From positions 744,001 to 808,000 of the forward strand of contig JAYQNH010000002.1 in NCBI GenBank assembly GCA_038144195.1: a stretch of 64,000 nt of DNA. Direction: 5' to 3'. Made by a program: the position numbers and the translations under genes. Below are positions 36,780-45,885 of this stretch, one piece after another (the first letter of the stretch is position 1; each line of letters begins with the position of its first letter). Source of the DNA: VMDJ01 sp038144195 (GTDB taxonomy: Bacteria > Pseudomonadota > Gammaproteobacteria > Chromatiales > Chromatiaceae). Under the pieces are notes generated by a model. The model made no database searches. It saw nothing but the letters and a program-made list of their open reading frames with translations, and was not told the origin of the DNA.

Positions 36780-36795
36780 GGCAGATTTTATGCCA
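36780..36795 (-). promoter_or_regulatory. Candidate sigma-54 promoter of glnA
   Basis: Minus-strand TGGCATAAAATCTGCC matches the -24 GG / -12 GC spacing of the sigma-54 consensus (TGGCAC-N5-TTGCW), with TGGCA and TGC conserved. It lies about 90 bp upstream of the glnA ATG and about 180-230 bp downstream of two NtrC sites. Confidence 0.78.
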
Positions 36796-36964
36796 ACCTA
36801 ATTTTTAAGCCGCGCTTTTGTATCGCGGTCAGAAAAGTGCGCATAGACTAGCGCAAAAGTTGCTGTTTATTAACGGTTTTCAGCGGTTTTTTGCATCATT
36901 TTTGAATTTCTGCACTTTATGGAAGCACCAGGAAAATCGCCGCTAAATTATTCCGCAGACTCGT

Positions 36965-36981
36965 ATGCACGAATCTAGTGC
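36965..36981. promoter_or_regulatory. Second, weaker NtrC binding site upstream of glnA
   Basis: TGCACGAATCTAGTGCG has TGCAC-N7-GTGC symmetry of the NtrC consensus. Its centre is about 32 bp (three helical turns) from the perfect site at 36997-37012, the same spacing as the two strong sites at the E. coli glnA promoter. Confidence 0.65.
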
Positions 36982-36996
36982 GATTAGCCCTCTATC

Positions 36997-37012
36997 TGCA
37001 CCAATTTGGTGC
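36997..37012. promoter_or_regulatory. NtrC binding site upstream of glnA
   Basis: TGCACCAATTTGGTGC is a near-perfect NtrC consensus palindrome, directly adjacent to the stop of the CDF transporter gene. The rest of the 36691-37012 gap holds the sigma-54 promoter and no gene. Confidence 0.85.
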
Positions 37013-38143
37013 TTATCGATATAGAAGCGCGACGCTGCGGTAATCTGGATTGTTCGAAACCGCCTGCTGTAATTGCTGCTTCAAGGCTTCGGTCTGCTCC
37101 AAGGAGCTGAAGTTGGCAATCGGCAAAATCACCTCGATATCAATTCGGCCGGCCAGATAGTGCAAATTGATGTGATGCCCATCGAGCATACCCGCCCATT
37201 GTTGGTCGAGATAGGCCAAGACCTTTTCACGCAACGGCAGATTTCGGCTTGGTGGCGCCTCTTCATCATCCTCTGGATCGATATGCACTGTCACATCTTC
37301 GATATCTTTAATCGCGCGCTTTAACTGATCTTCCACCACCTGACTAATCATGTGGCCTTCCGATACCGTTAATCGAGGGCTGACTTGCACATGCACATCA
37401 GCTGCCGCGGTGGGGCCATGTCTACGCGTACGCAACATATGAACTGAACGAACTCCGTCGATCTTATTAATGATGCCGTAAGCCTTCTCAACCAATTCAG
37501 CATCAAGCGATGAGTCGACCAATTCTTGCAGCGCATCCCAACCTAAAGACCAACCAATCTTTAAGATCATCAACGCAACTAAAATTGCAGCGATCGCATC
37601 AAGGTAAGCAATGCCTAACATCATGCCACCAACACCGATCAACACAACAACCGATGAGATGGCATCTGTGCGGTGATGCCATGCGTTAGCTTTTAATAAT
37701 TCTGAGTCGTATTGTTTAGCTACGACTAAGGTGTACCAATACAAACCTTCATTCGCCACAATCGAAAACGCCGCGGCCCATAAGGCAATCTGTCCAGGTG
37801 CTTCAACATGGTCATCGAGTAAGTGAATCATCGAATCCCATGCAATACCCAAGGCCACAAGCACCAATAAAATTCCGAGTGCTAACGTCGCTGCTGTTTC
37901 AAAACGACCATGTCCATACGGGTGTTGTTCGTCTGGCTCTTCATGCGCATGTTGTGCGACGAAATATACGAGCGCATCGGATAACAAATCAGAGACCGAA
38001 TGCAATCCGTCAGCTATTAATGCGGCAGAATTCGATATGAAGCCTACGACGAGCTTCACGATTGATAAAATGATGTTAACGATCGCGCTGACTAACGAGA
38101 CGCGTTGAGTGGCTTTTTTACGCGCTGTTAAATGCTCACTCAT
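37013..38143 (-). CDS. Cation diffusion facilitator family transporter
   Basis: 376-residue CDF metal/proton antiporter of the inner membrane, with about five or six helices and a C-terminal cytosolic domain. Metal-site motifs are visible: SNSAALIADGLHSVSDLLSD in helix 2 and ANAWHHRTDAISS in helix 5 (HxxxD pairs, zinc/iron-type). The His-rich loop HAHEEPDEQHPYGHGR follows helix 2. Substrate is not determinable. The start overlaps the TusA-like gene stop by 4 bp, so it belongs to the PP-loop/TusA operon. Confidence 0.92.
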   Translation of the reverse strand: MSEHLTARKKATQRVSLVSAIVNIILSIVKLVVGFISNSAALIADGLHSVSDLLSDALVYFVAQHAHEEPDEQHPYGHGRFETAATLALGILLVLVALGIAWDSMIHLLDDHVEAPGQIALWAAAFSIVANEGLYWYTLVVAKQYDSELLKANAWHHRTDAISSVVVLIGVGGMMLGIAYLDAIAAILVALMILKIGWSLGWDALQELVDSSLDAELVEKAYGIINKIDGVRSVHMLRTRRHGPTAAADVHVQVSPRLTVSEGHMISQVVEDQLKRAIKDIEDVTVHIDPEDDEEAPPSRNLPLREKVLAYLDQQWAGMLDGHHINLHYLAGRIDIEVILPIANFSSLEQTEALKQQLQQAVSNNPDYRSVALLYR

Positions 38144-38376
38144 GCAGATTCACCAACTCGCACAACGACAATAAAATCATCTTCGTCTTCACGAATCTCA
38201 ACCACTTCATGTCCGTTAATACGACACCATGCGGGTATGTCATTCACTACACCAGGGTCCGTACAAATAGCCTCAACTACATCGCCCGGCTTTAATGTCG
38301 CAACATGATCTTGCACACGTATAACCGGCATCGGACATAACAAACGCTGACAATCTAAGGTGCTTTTCTCACTCAT
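38140..38376 (-). CDS. TusA-like sulfur carrier/sulfurtransferase
   Basis: 78-residue TusA/SirA/YedF-family protein. The LDCQRLLCPMPVIRV stretch contains the catalytic CPxP motif (Cys in LCPMPV), with the expected GDVVEAICTDPG strand. TusA proteins relay persulfide sulfur. It sits 3 bp after the PP-loop gene and overlaps the CDF gene, so sulfur delivery to that PP-loop enzyme is a reasonable inference. The symbol tusA is withheld because YedF-like paralogs cannot be excluded. Confidence 0.88.
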   Translation of the reverse strand: MSEKSTLDCQRLLCPMPVIRVQDHVATLKPGDVVEAICTDPGVVNDIPAWCRINGHEVVEIREDEDDFIVVVRVGESA

Positions 38377-38379
38377 CTT

Positions 38380-39420
38380 TTATAGCACCCACGCTTTATC
38401 GATATCATCAGGATGCATCGGCTTCACTGACAACTGACGAACATCGCCATTGGTATTGATGTAATCAAAGTCGACCTGCTCTGCATCTCGACCCTGACTG
38501 TAACGAGCCGCAATCTGCGCTGATAGCATCAGATCATCTTCACTCAGCTCACCATCAATTAAGGTCCATGGGCCACCGTGACTGGTGATCACCAACGAAG
38601 GATATTGTTTGCGATAACCACGCATAAATTTTGTTTCGCCAGCTTCGCGCGCAATGATCAATTTAAAGTTTGGCTTTGGGCGTACATGACGACCGACTTT
38701 TAGCAACATGATGTCGTCGAGCTCATAACGCTTTTCACCGCGCGATTGCCACATATCTGACAACTTGACCGAATACTGCTCATCGGTGAGGAAACAACAG
38801 CCGCCAGCCGGTTGCGCATAGTCTTCGAAACCAAATTTTTGCGCTAATGCCATCTGCGGCTTACGACTACGGCCGTGAAAATCATAAAGCTGGGCACGAT
38901 TCACCCAACCTTCTCGTTCCGGCAAGGTTTCAGGTAAGTTTTTTGCGCACAGAGGGCGCAGTAGACGATCATGAATGCCCGATTCTTCTTGGATCACCGG
39001 CATGGTCGCTTTGCGCTGAGATTTGGGCCGCTGACCGATCACTTCACCGGTGATAACGAAGTCAAAATCGTTCTTCTCGATCCATTCATGCGCCTTCTTA
39101 ACCATGAATATTTTGCAATCTAAACAAGGGTTTAGGTTCGATCCATAGCCATGCTTCGGGTTAAAAACCACATCTTTATATTCTTCAACAATATCTACGA
39201 TATGTAGTTTGATGCCCAGCCGCTCAGCCGACCAAAGGGCATTATTTCGCTTTGGCTTATCTTTATCTTTTTGACGAATCGCATGGGTATGGCCCTCCAC
39301 GCAAAAGCCGGTAAAAAAATTTACCCCTTCAACATGGATGCCTTGCTCCTGAATCACTCGAGTCGCCAGTAGCGAATCTAAGCCTCCAGAGATTAATGCC
39401 AGTGCTTTGCGTTGTGTCAT
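38380..39420 (-). CDS. MnmA/ThiI-like PP-loop ATPase, putative tRNA thiolase
   Basis: 346 residues with the N-type PP-loop SGGLDSLLATRVI at residues 11-23 (SGGxDS) and MnmA-like features: NPCLDCKIFMVKKA, VITGEVIGQRPKS and a GGCCFLTDEQ segment where MnmA carries a catalytic Cys. These adenylate tRNA uridine and add sulfur. The family members are often labelled tRNA (5-methylaminomethyl-2-thiouridylate)-methyltransferase; true substrate is unknown. The operon partner is TusA-like, a natural sulfur donor. No THUMP domain, so not ThiI itself. Confidence 0.82.
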   Translation of the reverse strand: MTQRKALALISGGLDSLLATRVIQEQGIHVEGVNFFTGFCVEGHTHAIRQKDKDKPKRNNALWSAERLGIKLHIVDIVEEYKDVVFNPKHGYGSNLNPCLDCKIFMVKKAHEWIEKNDFDFVITGEVIGQRPKSQRKATMPVIQEESGIHDRLLRPLCAKNLPETLPEREGWVNRAQLYDFHGRSRKPQMALAQKFGFEDYAQPAGGCCFLTDEQYSVKLSDMWQSRGEKRYELDDIMLLKVGRHVRPKPNFKLIIAREAGETKFMRGYRKQYPSLVITSHGGPWTLIDGELSEDDLMLSAQIAARYSQGRDAEQVDFDYINTNGDVRQLSVKPMHPDDIDKAWVL

Positions 39421-39520
39421 GCTTATGCCTATCGCGGTGACATCGTTGCCACAGAATCTTATGCGCGAATTTTAGTGACTTAGACGTTCGAATGTAAGGC
39501 GAGATATTTTCTAGAGCGTA

Positions 39521-39526
39521 TATAAT
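39521..39526 (+). promoter_or_regulatory. Candidate glyQ promoter -10
   Basis: A consensus TATAAT lies 42 bp upstream of the glyQ ATG. No good -35 was found 17 bp upstream, so confidence is limited. Confidence 0.4.
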
Positions 39527-39567
39527 GATGAGTTTTAACGATTTTGATCGCTTTAGAGCCAACTATC

Positions 39568-40482
39568 ATGAAACAAGCAGCGGACGTTTCGACGTTTCAG
39601 GGCCTAATTTTTGCCCTTCAGCAGTATTGGGCTGAGCAAGGTTGCGTCATCATGCAGCCATACGACATGGAAATGGGCGCGGGCACCTTCCATACCGCGA
39701 CCTTTTTACGCTCCATTGGACCTGAGCCATGGAATGCCGCTTATGTGCAGCCATCTCGTCGACCTACCGATGGTCGTTATGGCGAAAATCCAAATCGCTT
39801 ACAGCACTACTATCAATTCCAGGTGGCGATGAAGCCATCACCTAAAAACATCCAAGAGCTTTACCTTGGCTCATTGGAAATGATGGGTATCGACACACTG
39901 ACGCATGACATCCGCTTTGTTGAAGATAACTGGGAGTCACCAACGCTTGGCGCTTGGGGTCTTGGTTGGGAAGTATGGCTTAACGGTATGGAAGTGACGC
40001 AGTTCACCTATTTCCAACAGGTCGGTGGTTTAGATTGTCGCCCAGTGACTGGCGAGATCACCTATGGCATCGAACGTATTGCCATGTACCTACAGGGCGT
40101 GGAATCGATTTACGACTTGGTTTGGACCAACGGCCCTCAAGGTCCTGTGACCTATGGTGATGTCTTCTTACAAAACGAGGTTGAGCAATCCGCCTACAAC
40201 TTTGAGCATGCCGATGTGGATTTCCACTTTGCACTGTTTGATCAATGTGAGAAAGAATCAAACAAGCTGATTGAAGCGGGCTTACCCTTGCCAGCCTATG
40301 AGCAAGTGCTAAAAGCCTCGCATGCCTTTAACTTACTTGATGCGCGCCATGCTATTTCGGTAACTGAACGACAGCGCTATATCTTGCGTGTACGTGCTTT
40401 GGCCCGTGCAGTTGCTCAATCTTATTACGAAGCTCGTGAGCGTTTAGGCTTCCCGATGTTAGAGACCCTCAAGGAGAGGTGA
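39568..40482 (+). CDS. glyQ: Glycyl-tRNA synthetase alpha subunit
   Basis: Catalytic subunit of bacterial alpha2beta2 GlyRS. 304 residues; starts MKQAADVSTFQGLIFALQQY. Class II motifs: VQPSRRPTDGRYGENPNRLQ, the EVWLNGMEVTQFTYFQQ block and GEITYGIERIAMYLQGVE. The start at 39568 is preferred over an in-frame ATT-type extension at 39544. Three bp separate it from glyS. Confidence 0.97.
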   Translation: MKQAADVSTFQGLIFALQQYWAEQGCVIMQPYDMEMGAGTFHTATFLRSIGPEPWNAAYVQPSRRPTDGRYGENPNRLQHYYQFQVAMKPSPKNIQELYLGSLEMMGIDTLTHDIRFVEDNWESPTLGAWGLGWEVWLNGMEVTQFTYFQQVGGLDCRPVTGEITYGIERIAMYLQGVESIYDLVWTNGPQGPVTYGDVFLQNEVEQSAYNFEHADVDFHFALFDQCEKESNKLIEAGLPLPAYEQVLKASHAFNLLDARHAISVTERQRYILRVRALARAVAQSYYEARERLGFPMLETLKER

Positions 40483-40485
40483 GCA

Positions 40486-42567
40486 ATGGCTAACACTGCC
40501 GATTTGTTGTTTGAACTCGGTACTGAAGAGTTACCACCGGTTGCATTACGAAAGCTGTCTAATGCGCTGACGAACGAATTTGTTGCTGGCCTTGCTGTAG
40601 CAAACTTGGCACATGGTGAAGTTAAGCCTTACGCCGCACCGCGTCGTCTCGCCTTATTCATTAAGGATGTTGAAGTCCAACAAGCCGATCGTGATGTGGA
40701 GCGTCGCGGTCCTGCGGTTAAAGCTGCATTTGATGCGGATGGCAATCCCACTAAAGCCGCTGAAGGCTTTGCTCAATCCTGCGGCACAACCGTTGATCAA
40801 CTTCAGCGCATTGATACACCTAAAGGCGAATGGCTAGCGTATCAAATGCACGAGGCAGGCCAAGCGGCGAGCGATCTACTGCCTGCTATTGCTGAAAACG
40901 CACTGAATAAATTACCCATACCTAAGCGTATGCGTTGGGGCTCATCAGAAGCACAGTTTGTTCGACCTGTGCATTGGTTGGTCTTCTTGTTAGGTAACGA
41001 TGTAGTTAACTGCAGCATCCTCGATGCAACCTCTGGTCGTACAAGTTATGGCCATCGCTTCCACCATCCCCGATGCGATCGAGATTAAAGCACCTGACAC
41101 CTATGCTGACCAATTGTTAAATCCTGGTTATGTCATTGCAGACTTTCATCAGCGCAAAGCAAAAGTTAAAGCACAAGTTGAAGAAACCGCTGCTTCACTT
41201 AATGGTGTCGCTGAGATGGATGACGATCTTCTAGAAGAAGTCACCGCATTGAATGAGTGGCCTATTCCAGTTGCTGGCGAATTTGAAGAACGTTTCTTAG
41301 AGGTTCCTCATGAGGCGCTTGTTTCAACCATGAAGAGTAACCAAAAGTATTTTCCTGTTTTCAATGCAAAGCACGAATTGATGAACCACTTCATCACACT
41401 TGCCAACATTGAAAGTAAAGACCCTGCCATGATCAAAGCAGGCAACGAGCGTGTTGTTCGTCCTCGTTTGGCAGATGCGATGTTCTTCTGGCAACAAGAT
41501 GGCAAGAAGAAACTTGAAGACCATATCGAACGCTTAAAAACCGTTGTCTTCCAAAAGCAACTTGGCAGCATGTATGACAAGTGAGCGCGTTGCTGCTTTA
41601 GCTGAATATATTGCTAAGGCTATTGATGGTGATGTCGCGAAAGCAAAACGCGCGCCGGCCAGTTAAGTCGCTGTGACCTGATGACGGAGATGGTTTACGA
41701 ATTTGGTGATATGCAAGGCATCATGGGTCGTTATCAAGCCCAGCGTGATGGTGAAGATGCTGAAATTGCTCAGGCAATGGATGAATTCTATATGCCGCGC
41801 TTCTCTGGTGATCAGCTACCGCAAACTAAAACAGGTATTGCGATTGCCCTAGCTGAACGTATCGATACCCTTGTCGGCATTTTTGGCATTGGCATGAAAC
41901 CAACCGGCGACAAAGATCCTTTTGCTTTACGTCGTGCCGCTTTAGGCGCGCTTCGTATTATTCGTGAGCATCAATTGCCATTAAATATTCGTGACTTACT
42001 CATACAGGCCTCTAACAATTTAGCTGGAAACATTACAGAAGCGTCAGCCATTGATGATGTTGAAGGCTTTATGTTTGATCGTCTAAAAGGTTTGTACGCT
42101 GACCTTGGTGTCAGTGTCGATACTTTTGAAGCGGTACTAGCGGTTAAACCTGTAACCTTAAATGACTTTGATCAGCGCATTAACGCGGTAACCGAATTCC
42201 GTGGCTTGCCAGAAGCTGAGCATTGGCTGCGGCAAACAAACGCATAAGTAACTTACTTAAGAAAGTTGAGGGTGATCTTTCATCTTCAATCGATACCAAG
42301 CTATTTGATGTTGATGCTGAATCTGCTCTTCATCAAGCCATGCAAGATGCAACCTCATCAGCCACACAAGCCATGGCATCGTCAGCTTATTCGGATGCGC
42401 TCAAAGCATTGTCGACTTTGCGATCACCGGTTGATACTTACTTCGATGATGTGATGGTTATGGCGGATGATGCTGCCGTTAAAGCTAATCGTTTAGCGAT
42501 GCTTGGTCAGTTGCAATCGGCTTTCTTACAAGTTGCTGATATCGGTTTATTACAGCCGCAGCAGTAA
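40486..42567 (+). CDS. glyS: Glycyl-tRNA synthetase beta subunit, four apparent frameshifts
   Basis: tRNA-recognition subunit of GlyRS. Split in four by frame changes: an extra C in 41068-41071; a shift near 41581 and its compensating shift near 41649-41656, between which the sequence reads ERVAALAEYIAKAI; and a missing G at 42220. Correcting them gives one continuous protein of about 693 residues (E. coli 689) from FELGTEELPPVALRK through HHPDAIEIKAP, CDLMTEMVYEFGDMQGIMG and PEAEALAAANKRISN to the anticodon-binding end. An essential gene with so many lesions points to read errors. Confidence 0.93.
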
Positions 42568-42569
42568 GC

Positions 42570-43280
42570 ATGATCTTTATTCGATCGGTCATTTACTTTC
42601 TCTTCATGGTGATCTCCGTGATCATCCACGGTGGCTTGATCGCTTTATTAGGTTGGTTGTTACCACAGAGTTATTCAGATTGGCTTGCCACCGCTTGGGG
42701 CCGCGTCAATCTTGTGGCTATGCGCTGGCTATGTAATCTTGATGTGAACATTGAAGGTTGGGAAAACATTCCACATGAAGGCGCGGGCATCATCATGTCC
42801 AAGCATCAATCAACCTGGGAAACGATTTCACTGCGAGGCCTATTTCCGATTCATCAATCTTGGATTTTGAAGAAAGAGTTAATGCAAATCCCAATTTTTG
42901 GTTGGGCATTACATTTCACCCGTTCCATTCCTATCGATCGTAGTGCGGGTCGTAAAGCACTCAAGATGGTGGTTGAGGATGGTCTGAAACGACTAGACCA
43001 AGGCCGTCTTATTTTTGTTTTTCCAGAAGGGACACGCACAGCGCCGGGTGAGCGTCAGAAGTACAGCGCAGGTGGAGCTATGTTGGCTGAGAAGTCAGGT
43101 TTACCGGTAATCCCGATCGCGCATAATGCCGGCGTTTATTGGAAAAGGCGGGGTGTGAAGAAGTACCCTGGAACAATTCAAGTGCGTGTCGGTAATCCCA
43201 TTCCTACGGAAGGCCGCAAAGCTTCAGCCATCATGAAAGACGTTGAAGACTGGATTGAAGGCCAAATGGAATCGCTGTAA
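42570..43280 (+). CDS. plsC: 1-acyl-sn-glycerol-3-phosphate acyltransferase family protein
   Basis: Inner-membrane lysophosphatidate acyltransferase, 236 residues with one or two N-terminal helices (VIYFLFMVISVIIHGGLIALL). The catalytic motif is KHQSTWET (H-x4-E form rather than H-x4-D), as in the clade found next to glyS; the substrate-binding FPEGTR and the later GLPVIPIAHN are intact. gmhB, often between glyS and this gene, is missing. Starts 2 bp after glyS. Confidence 0.92.
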   Translation: MIFIRSVIYFLFMVISVIIHGGLIALLGWLLPQSYSDWLATAWGRVNLVAMRWLCNLDVNIEGWENIPHEGAGIIMSKHQSTWETISLRGLFPIHQSWILKKELMQIPIFGWALHFTRSIPIDRSAGRKALKMVVEDGLKRLDQGRLIFVFPEGTRTAPGERQKYSAGGAMLAEKSGLPVIPIAHNAGVYWKRRGVKKYPGTIQVRVGNPIPTEGRKASAIMKDVEDWIEGQMESL

Positions 43281-43282
43281 GA

Positions 43283-43394
43283 GCCATAAAGATAAAGTAA
43301 GTGTTCGCTTACTTACTTAAATAAGCCCTATATTTACAAGCACTTACATTTTGCAGCGCAATAAACGGCTCTTATCTTTATAGCCTGTGGATAA
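43283..43394. repeat. Inverted-repeat region with DnaA box between plsC and gyrB
   Basis: Arms GCCATAAAGATAA (43283-43295) and TTATCTTTATAGC (43372-43384) are inverted repeats with one mismatch. Between them is an internal hairpin AAGTAAG-TGTTCG-CTTACTT (43296-43315). A DnaA box TGTGGATAA (minus-strand TTATCCACA) lies at 43386-43394, with a second weaker one (TGGGGATAA) shortly after. These genes converge here; there is no clear T-run terminator. Confidence 0.55.
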
Positions 43395-43416
43395 CTTTGG
43401 GGATAAACGCTTAGTT

Positions 43417-45834
43417 TTAGATGTCGATGTTCTCGACCATCAGAGCATTCTTCTCGATAAACTCTCGACGAGGCTCTACCAGGTCACCCATTAAGGTGGT
43501 AAAGATTTCATCTGAGCCAACAGCATCCTCGATGCTCACCTGCAACAATCGACGATTGCTTTGGTCCATTGTGGTTTCCCAAAGCTGTTCTGGGTTCATC
43601 TCACCCAAGCCTTTATAACGTTGTATATGTTGGCCACGTTTTGCTTCATCCATCAACCAAGCCAAGGCTTCTTCAAAACTCTTCACTGGTTGCTGTTTAT
43701 CGCCACGCATGACGTAAGCATCCTCTGCCAAGAAATCAATTAACTGATCACTCATCTCAGCAATCTTTTGATAGTCAGCACTATGGAAGAAATCGGTTGG
43801 CATCTCTTTTTGATTGGCAATGCCATGTGTCCAACGCTCAATCAATAATCGTTCTGAATGTTCTTCATCAGCAGCAATGCGCTTCAAGGTGTAATGATCT
43901 GATACACCACCTTCAGCTTGCAGACGTCCTTCTAGATCAGCAATCCATGCATCAAACTTCGTTGCATCTGCCATCAAGGCATCATCAACACGCGGCATGT
44001 ATAACAAGTGCTGCATTAATTGATCATCAAATCGTTTACTTAAGCGTCGCTGAATTGCCGAGACCGCGACATAGTCAGTCGCCAATGTATCCAATCCACT
44101 TTCAGCTAACGCAGGCGCACCACGGTTTACGTATAACTGGGCACCATCTAATGCGGTTCTTAGCAGATAAGCATTCAATGCTTGATCATCTTTAATGTAG
44201 GTTTCTTGCTTGCCTTTCTTCACTTTGTACAAAGGTGGTTGAGCAATATAAATATGTCCACGCTCAATCAACGCTGGCATCTGGCGGTAGAAGAAGGTCA
44301 ACAACAAGGTACGAATGTGTGCGCCATCGACGTCCGCGTCGGTCATGATGATGATGCGGTGATAACGTAACTTCTCTACATCAAACTCTTCACGTCCAAT
44401 GCCGCAACCTAACGCGGTGATCAAAGTGCCAACTTCTGCAGAAGACAACATTTTGTCAAAACGCGCTTTTTCAACGTTCAGTATCTTGCCCTTGAGTGGC
44501 AAAATTGCTTGAGTTCGTCGGTCGCGACCTTGCTTAGCTGAGCCGCCTGCAGAATCACCCTCCACCAAGTAAAGCTCTGATAATGAAGGATCTTTTTCCT
44601 GACAGTCAGCTAATTTACCTGGTAATCCAGCAACATCTAGCACCCCTTTACGGCGTGTCATTTCGCGCGCTTTACGAGCTGCTTCTCGTGCACGTGCCGC
44701 CTCAATCATTTTGCCCGCAATGTTTTTCGCTTCTGCTGGATTTTCAACGAGGAACTCAGATAGCTTTTCATTAACCAGTGATTCAACAACCGATTTCACT
44801 TCAGACGAGACAAGCTTGTCTTTGGTTTGAGATGAGAATTTTGGGTCAGGCACTTTAACCGAAACAATCGCGGTCAATCCTTCGCGTGCATCATCACCTG
44901 AGGTCGCAACTTTTTGTTTCTTAGCTAAGCCTTCAGACTCGATGTAGTTATTCAAGGTGCGAGTCAATGCCGCACGAAAACCGGCTAAGTGTGTGCCGCC
45001 ATCACGTTGCGGTATGTTATTCGTAAAGCAGTAGACGTTTTCTTGGTAAGACTCGTTCCACTGCATAGAAACCTCTACGCCAACATCATTTCGCTCTGAT
45101 GTCATATGGAAAACCGTTTGATTCAACGGCGTCTTGTTACGGTTTAAGTGTTCAACGAATGCTTTGATACCGCCTTCATACTCAAACACATCGGCTTTAT
45201 CTGAGCGCTCATCACTCAGTGCAATACGAACGCCTGAGTTTAGGAAAGACAATTCACGTAAACGCTTTGAAAGAATTTCGTAGTGGAATTCAACGTCAGA
45301 GAAGATGGTCTTACTTGGCTTGAAGCGAACACGGGTGCCCGTTTTATCAGTATCACCTACCACCGCGAGTGGCTCTTGAGGATCACCTAGACGGTATTGT
45401 TGCTGGTGTTTTTTACCTTCACGATAGATGGTCAGCTCGAGCTCATCCGATAAAGCATTAACAACTGAGACACCAACTCCGTGCAAACCGCCTGAAACTT
45501 TGTACGAATTATCGTCAAACTTTCCACCCGCGTGTAGCACGGTCAAAATAACTTCTGCTGCAGAGCGACCTTCTTCTTCGTGGATACCTACCGGGATACC
45601 ACGACCATTATCGGCCACGCTGACAGAGCCATCGGTATGGATGATGACGGTGATTTCAAAACAGTGCCCAGCAAGCGCTTCATCGATGGAGTTATCGACA
45701 ACTTCGAAGACCATATGGTGCAAACCGGTGCCGTCATCGGTGTCACCAATGTACATACCAGGGCGCTTTCTAACGGCATCCAGTCCCTTAAGAACTTTGA
45801 TGGAACTCGTATCGTATTGATTGCCGTCAGCCAT
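43417..45834 (-). CDS. gyrB: DNA gyrase subunit B
   Basis: ATPase subunit of DNA gyrase, 805 residues. GHKL ATPase (DNSIDEALAGHC, DNGRGIPVGIHEEEGRS, GGLHGVGVSVVNAL), the TOPRIM motifs EGDSAGGSAKQGRDRRTQAI and MTDADVDGAHI, and the C-terminal QRYKGLGEMNPEQLWETTMD are present. The family-length C-terminal domain carries the Gram-negative insertion. Last gene of dnaA-dnaN-recF-gyrB. Confidence 0.98.
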   Translation of the reverse strand: MADGNQYDTSSIKVLKGLDAVRKRPGMYIGDTDDGTGLHHMVFEVVDNSIDEALAGHCFEITVIIHTDGSVSVADNGRGIPVGIHEEEGRSAAEVILTVLHAGGKFDDNSYKVSGGLHGVGVSVVNALSDELELTIYREGKKHQQQYRLGDPQEPLAVVGDTDKTGTRVRFKPSKTIFSDVEFHYEILSKRLRELSFLNSGVRIALSDERSDKADVFEYEGGIKAFVEHLNRNKTPLNQTVFHMTSERNDVGVEVSMQWNESYQENVYCFTNNIPQRDGGTHLAGFRAALTRTLNNYIESEGLAKKQKVATSGDDAREGLTAIVSVKVPDPKFSSQTKDKLVSSEVKSVVESLVNEKLSEFLVENPAEAKNIAGKMIEAARAREAARKAREMTRRKGVLDVAGLPGKLADCQEKDPSLSELYLVEGDSAGGSAKQGRDRRTQAILPLKGKILNVEKARFDKMLSSAEVGTLITALGCGIGREEFDVEKLRYHRIIIMTDADVDGAHIRTLLLTFFYRQMPALIERGHIYIAQPPLYKVKKGKQETYIKDDQALNAYLLRTALDGAQLYVNRGAPALAESGLDTLATDYVAVSAIQRRLSKRFDDQLMQHLLYMPRVDDALMADATKFDAWIADLEGRLQAEGGVSDHYTLKRIAADEEHSERLLIERWTHGIANQKEMPTDFFHSADYQKIAEMSDQLIDFLAEDAYVMRGDKQQPVKSFEEALAWLMDEAKRGQHIQRYKGLGEMNPEQLWETTMDQSNRRLLQVSIEDAVGSDEIFTTLMGDLVEPRREFIEKNALMVENIDI

Positions 45835-45885
45835 GGTTTAGGGCCTCTCGTTTAAGACGGTTTATTGTATCTCAAAATCGTGTTT

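Noticed and set aside
40486..42567. Programmed frameshifting in glyS or the other split genes
   Set aside because: No slippery heptamers or structured stimulators are evident, and shifts occur in both directions in unrelated genes.
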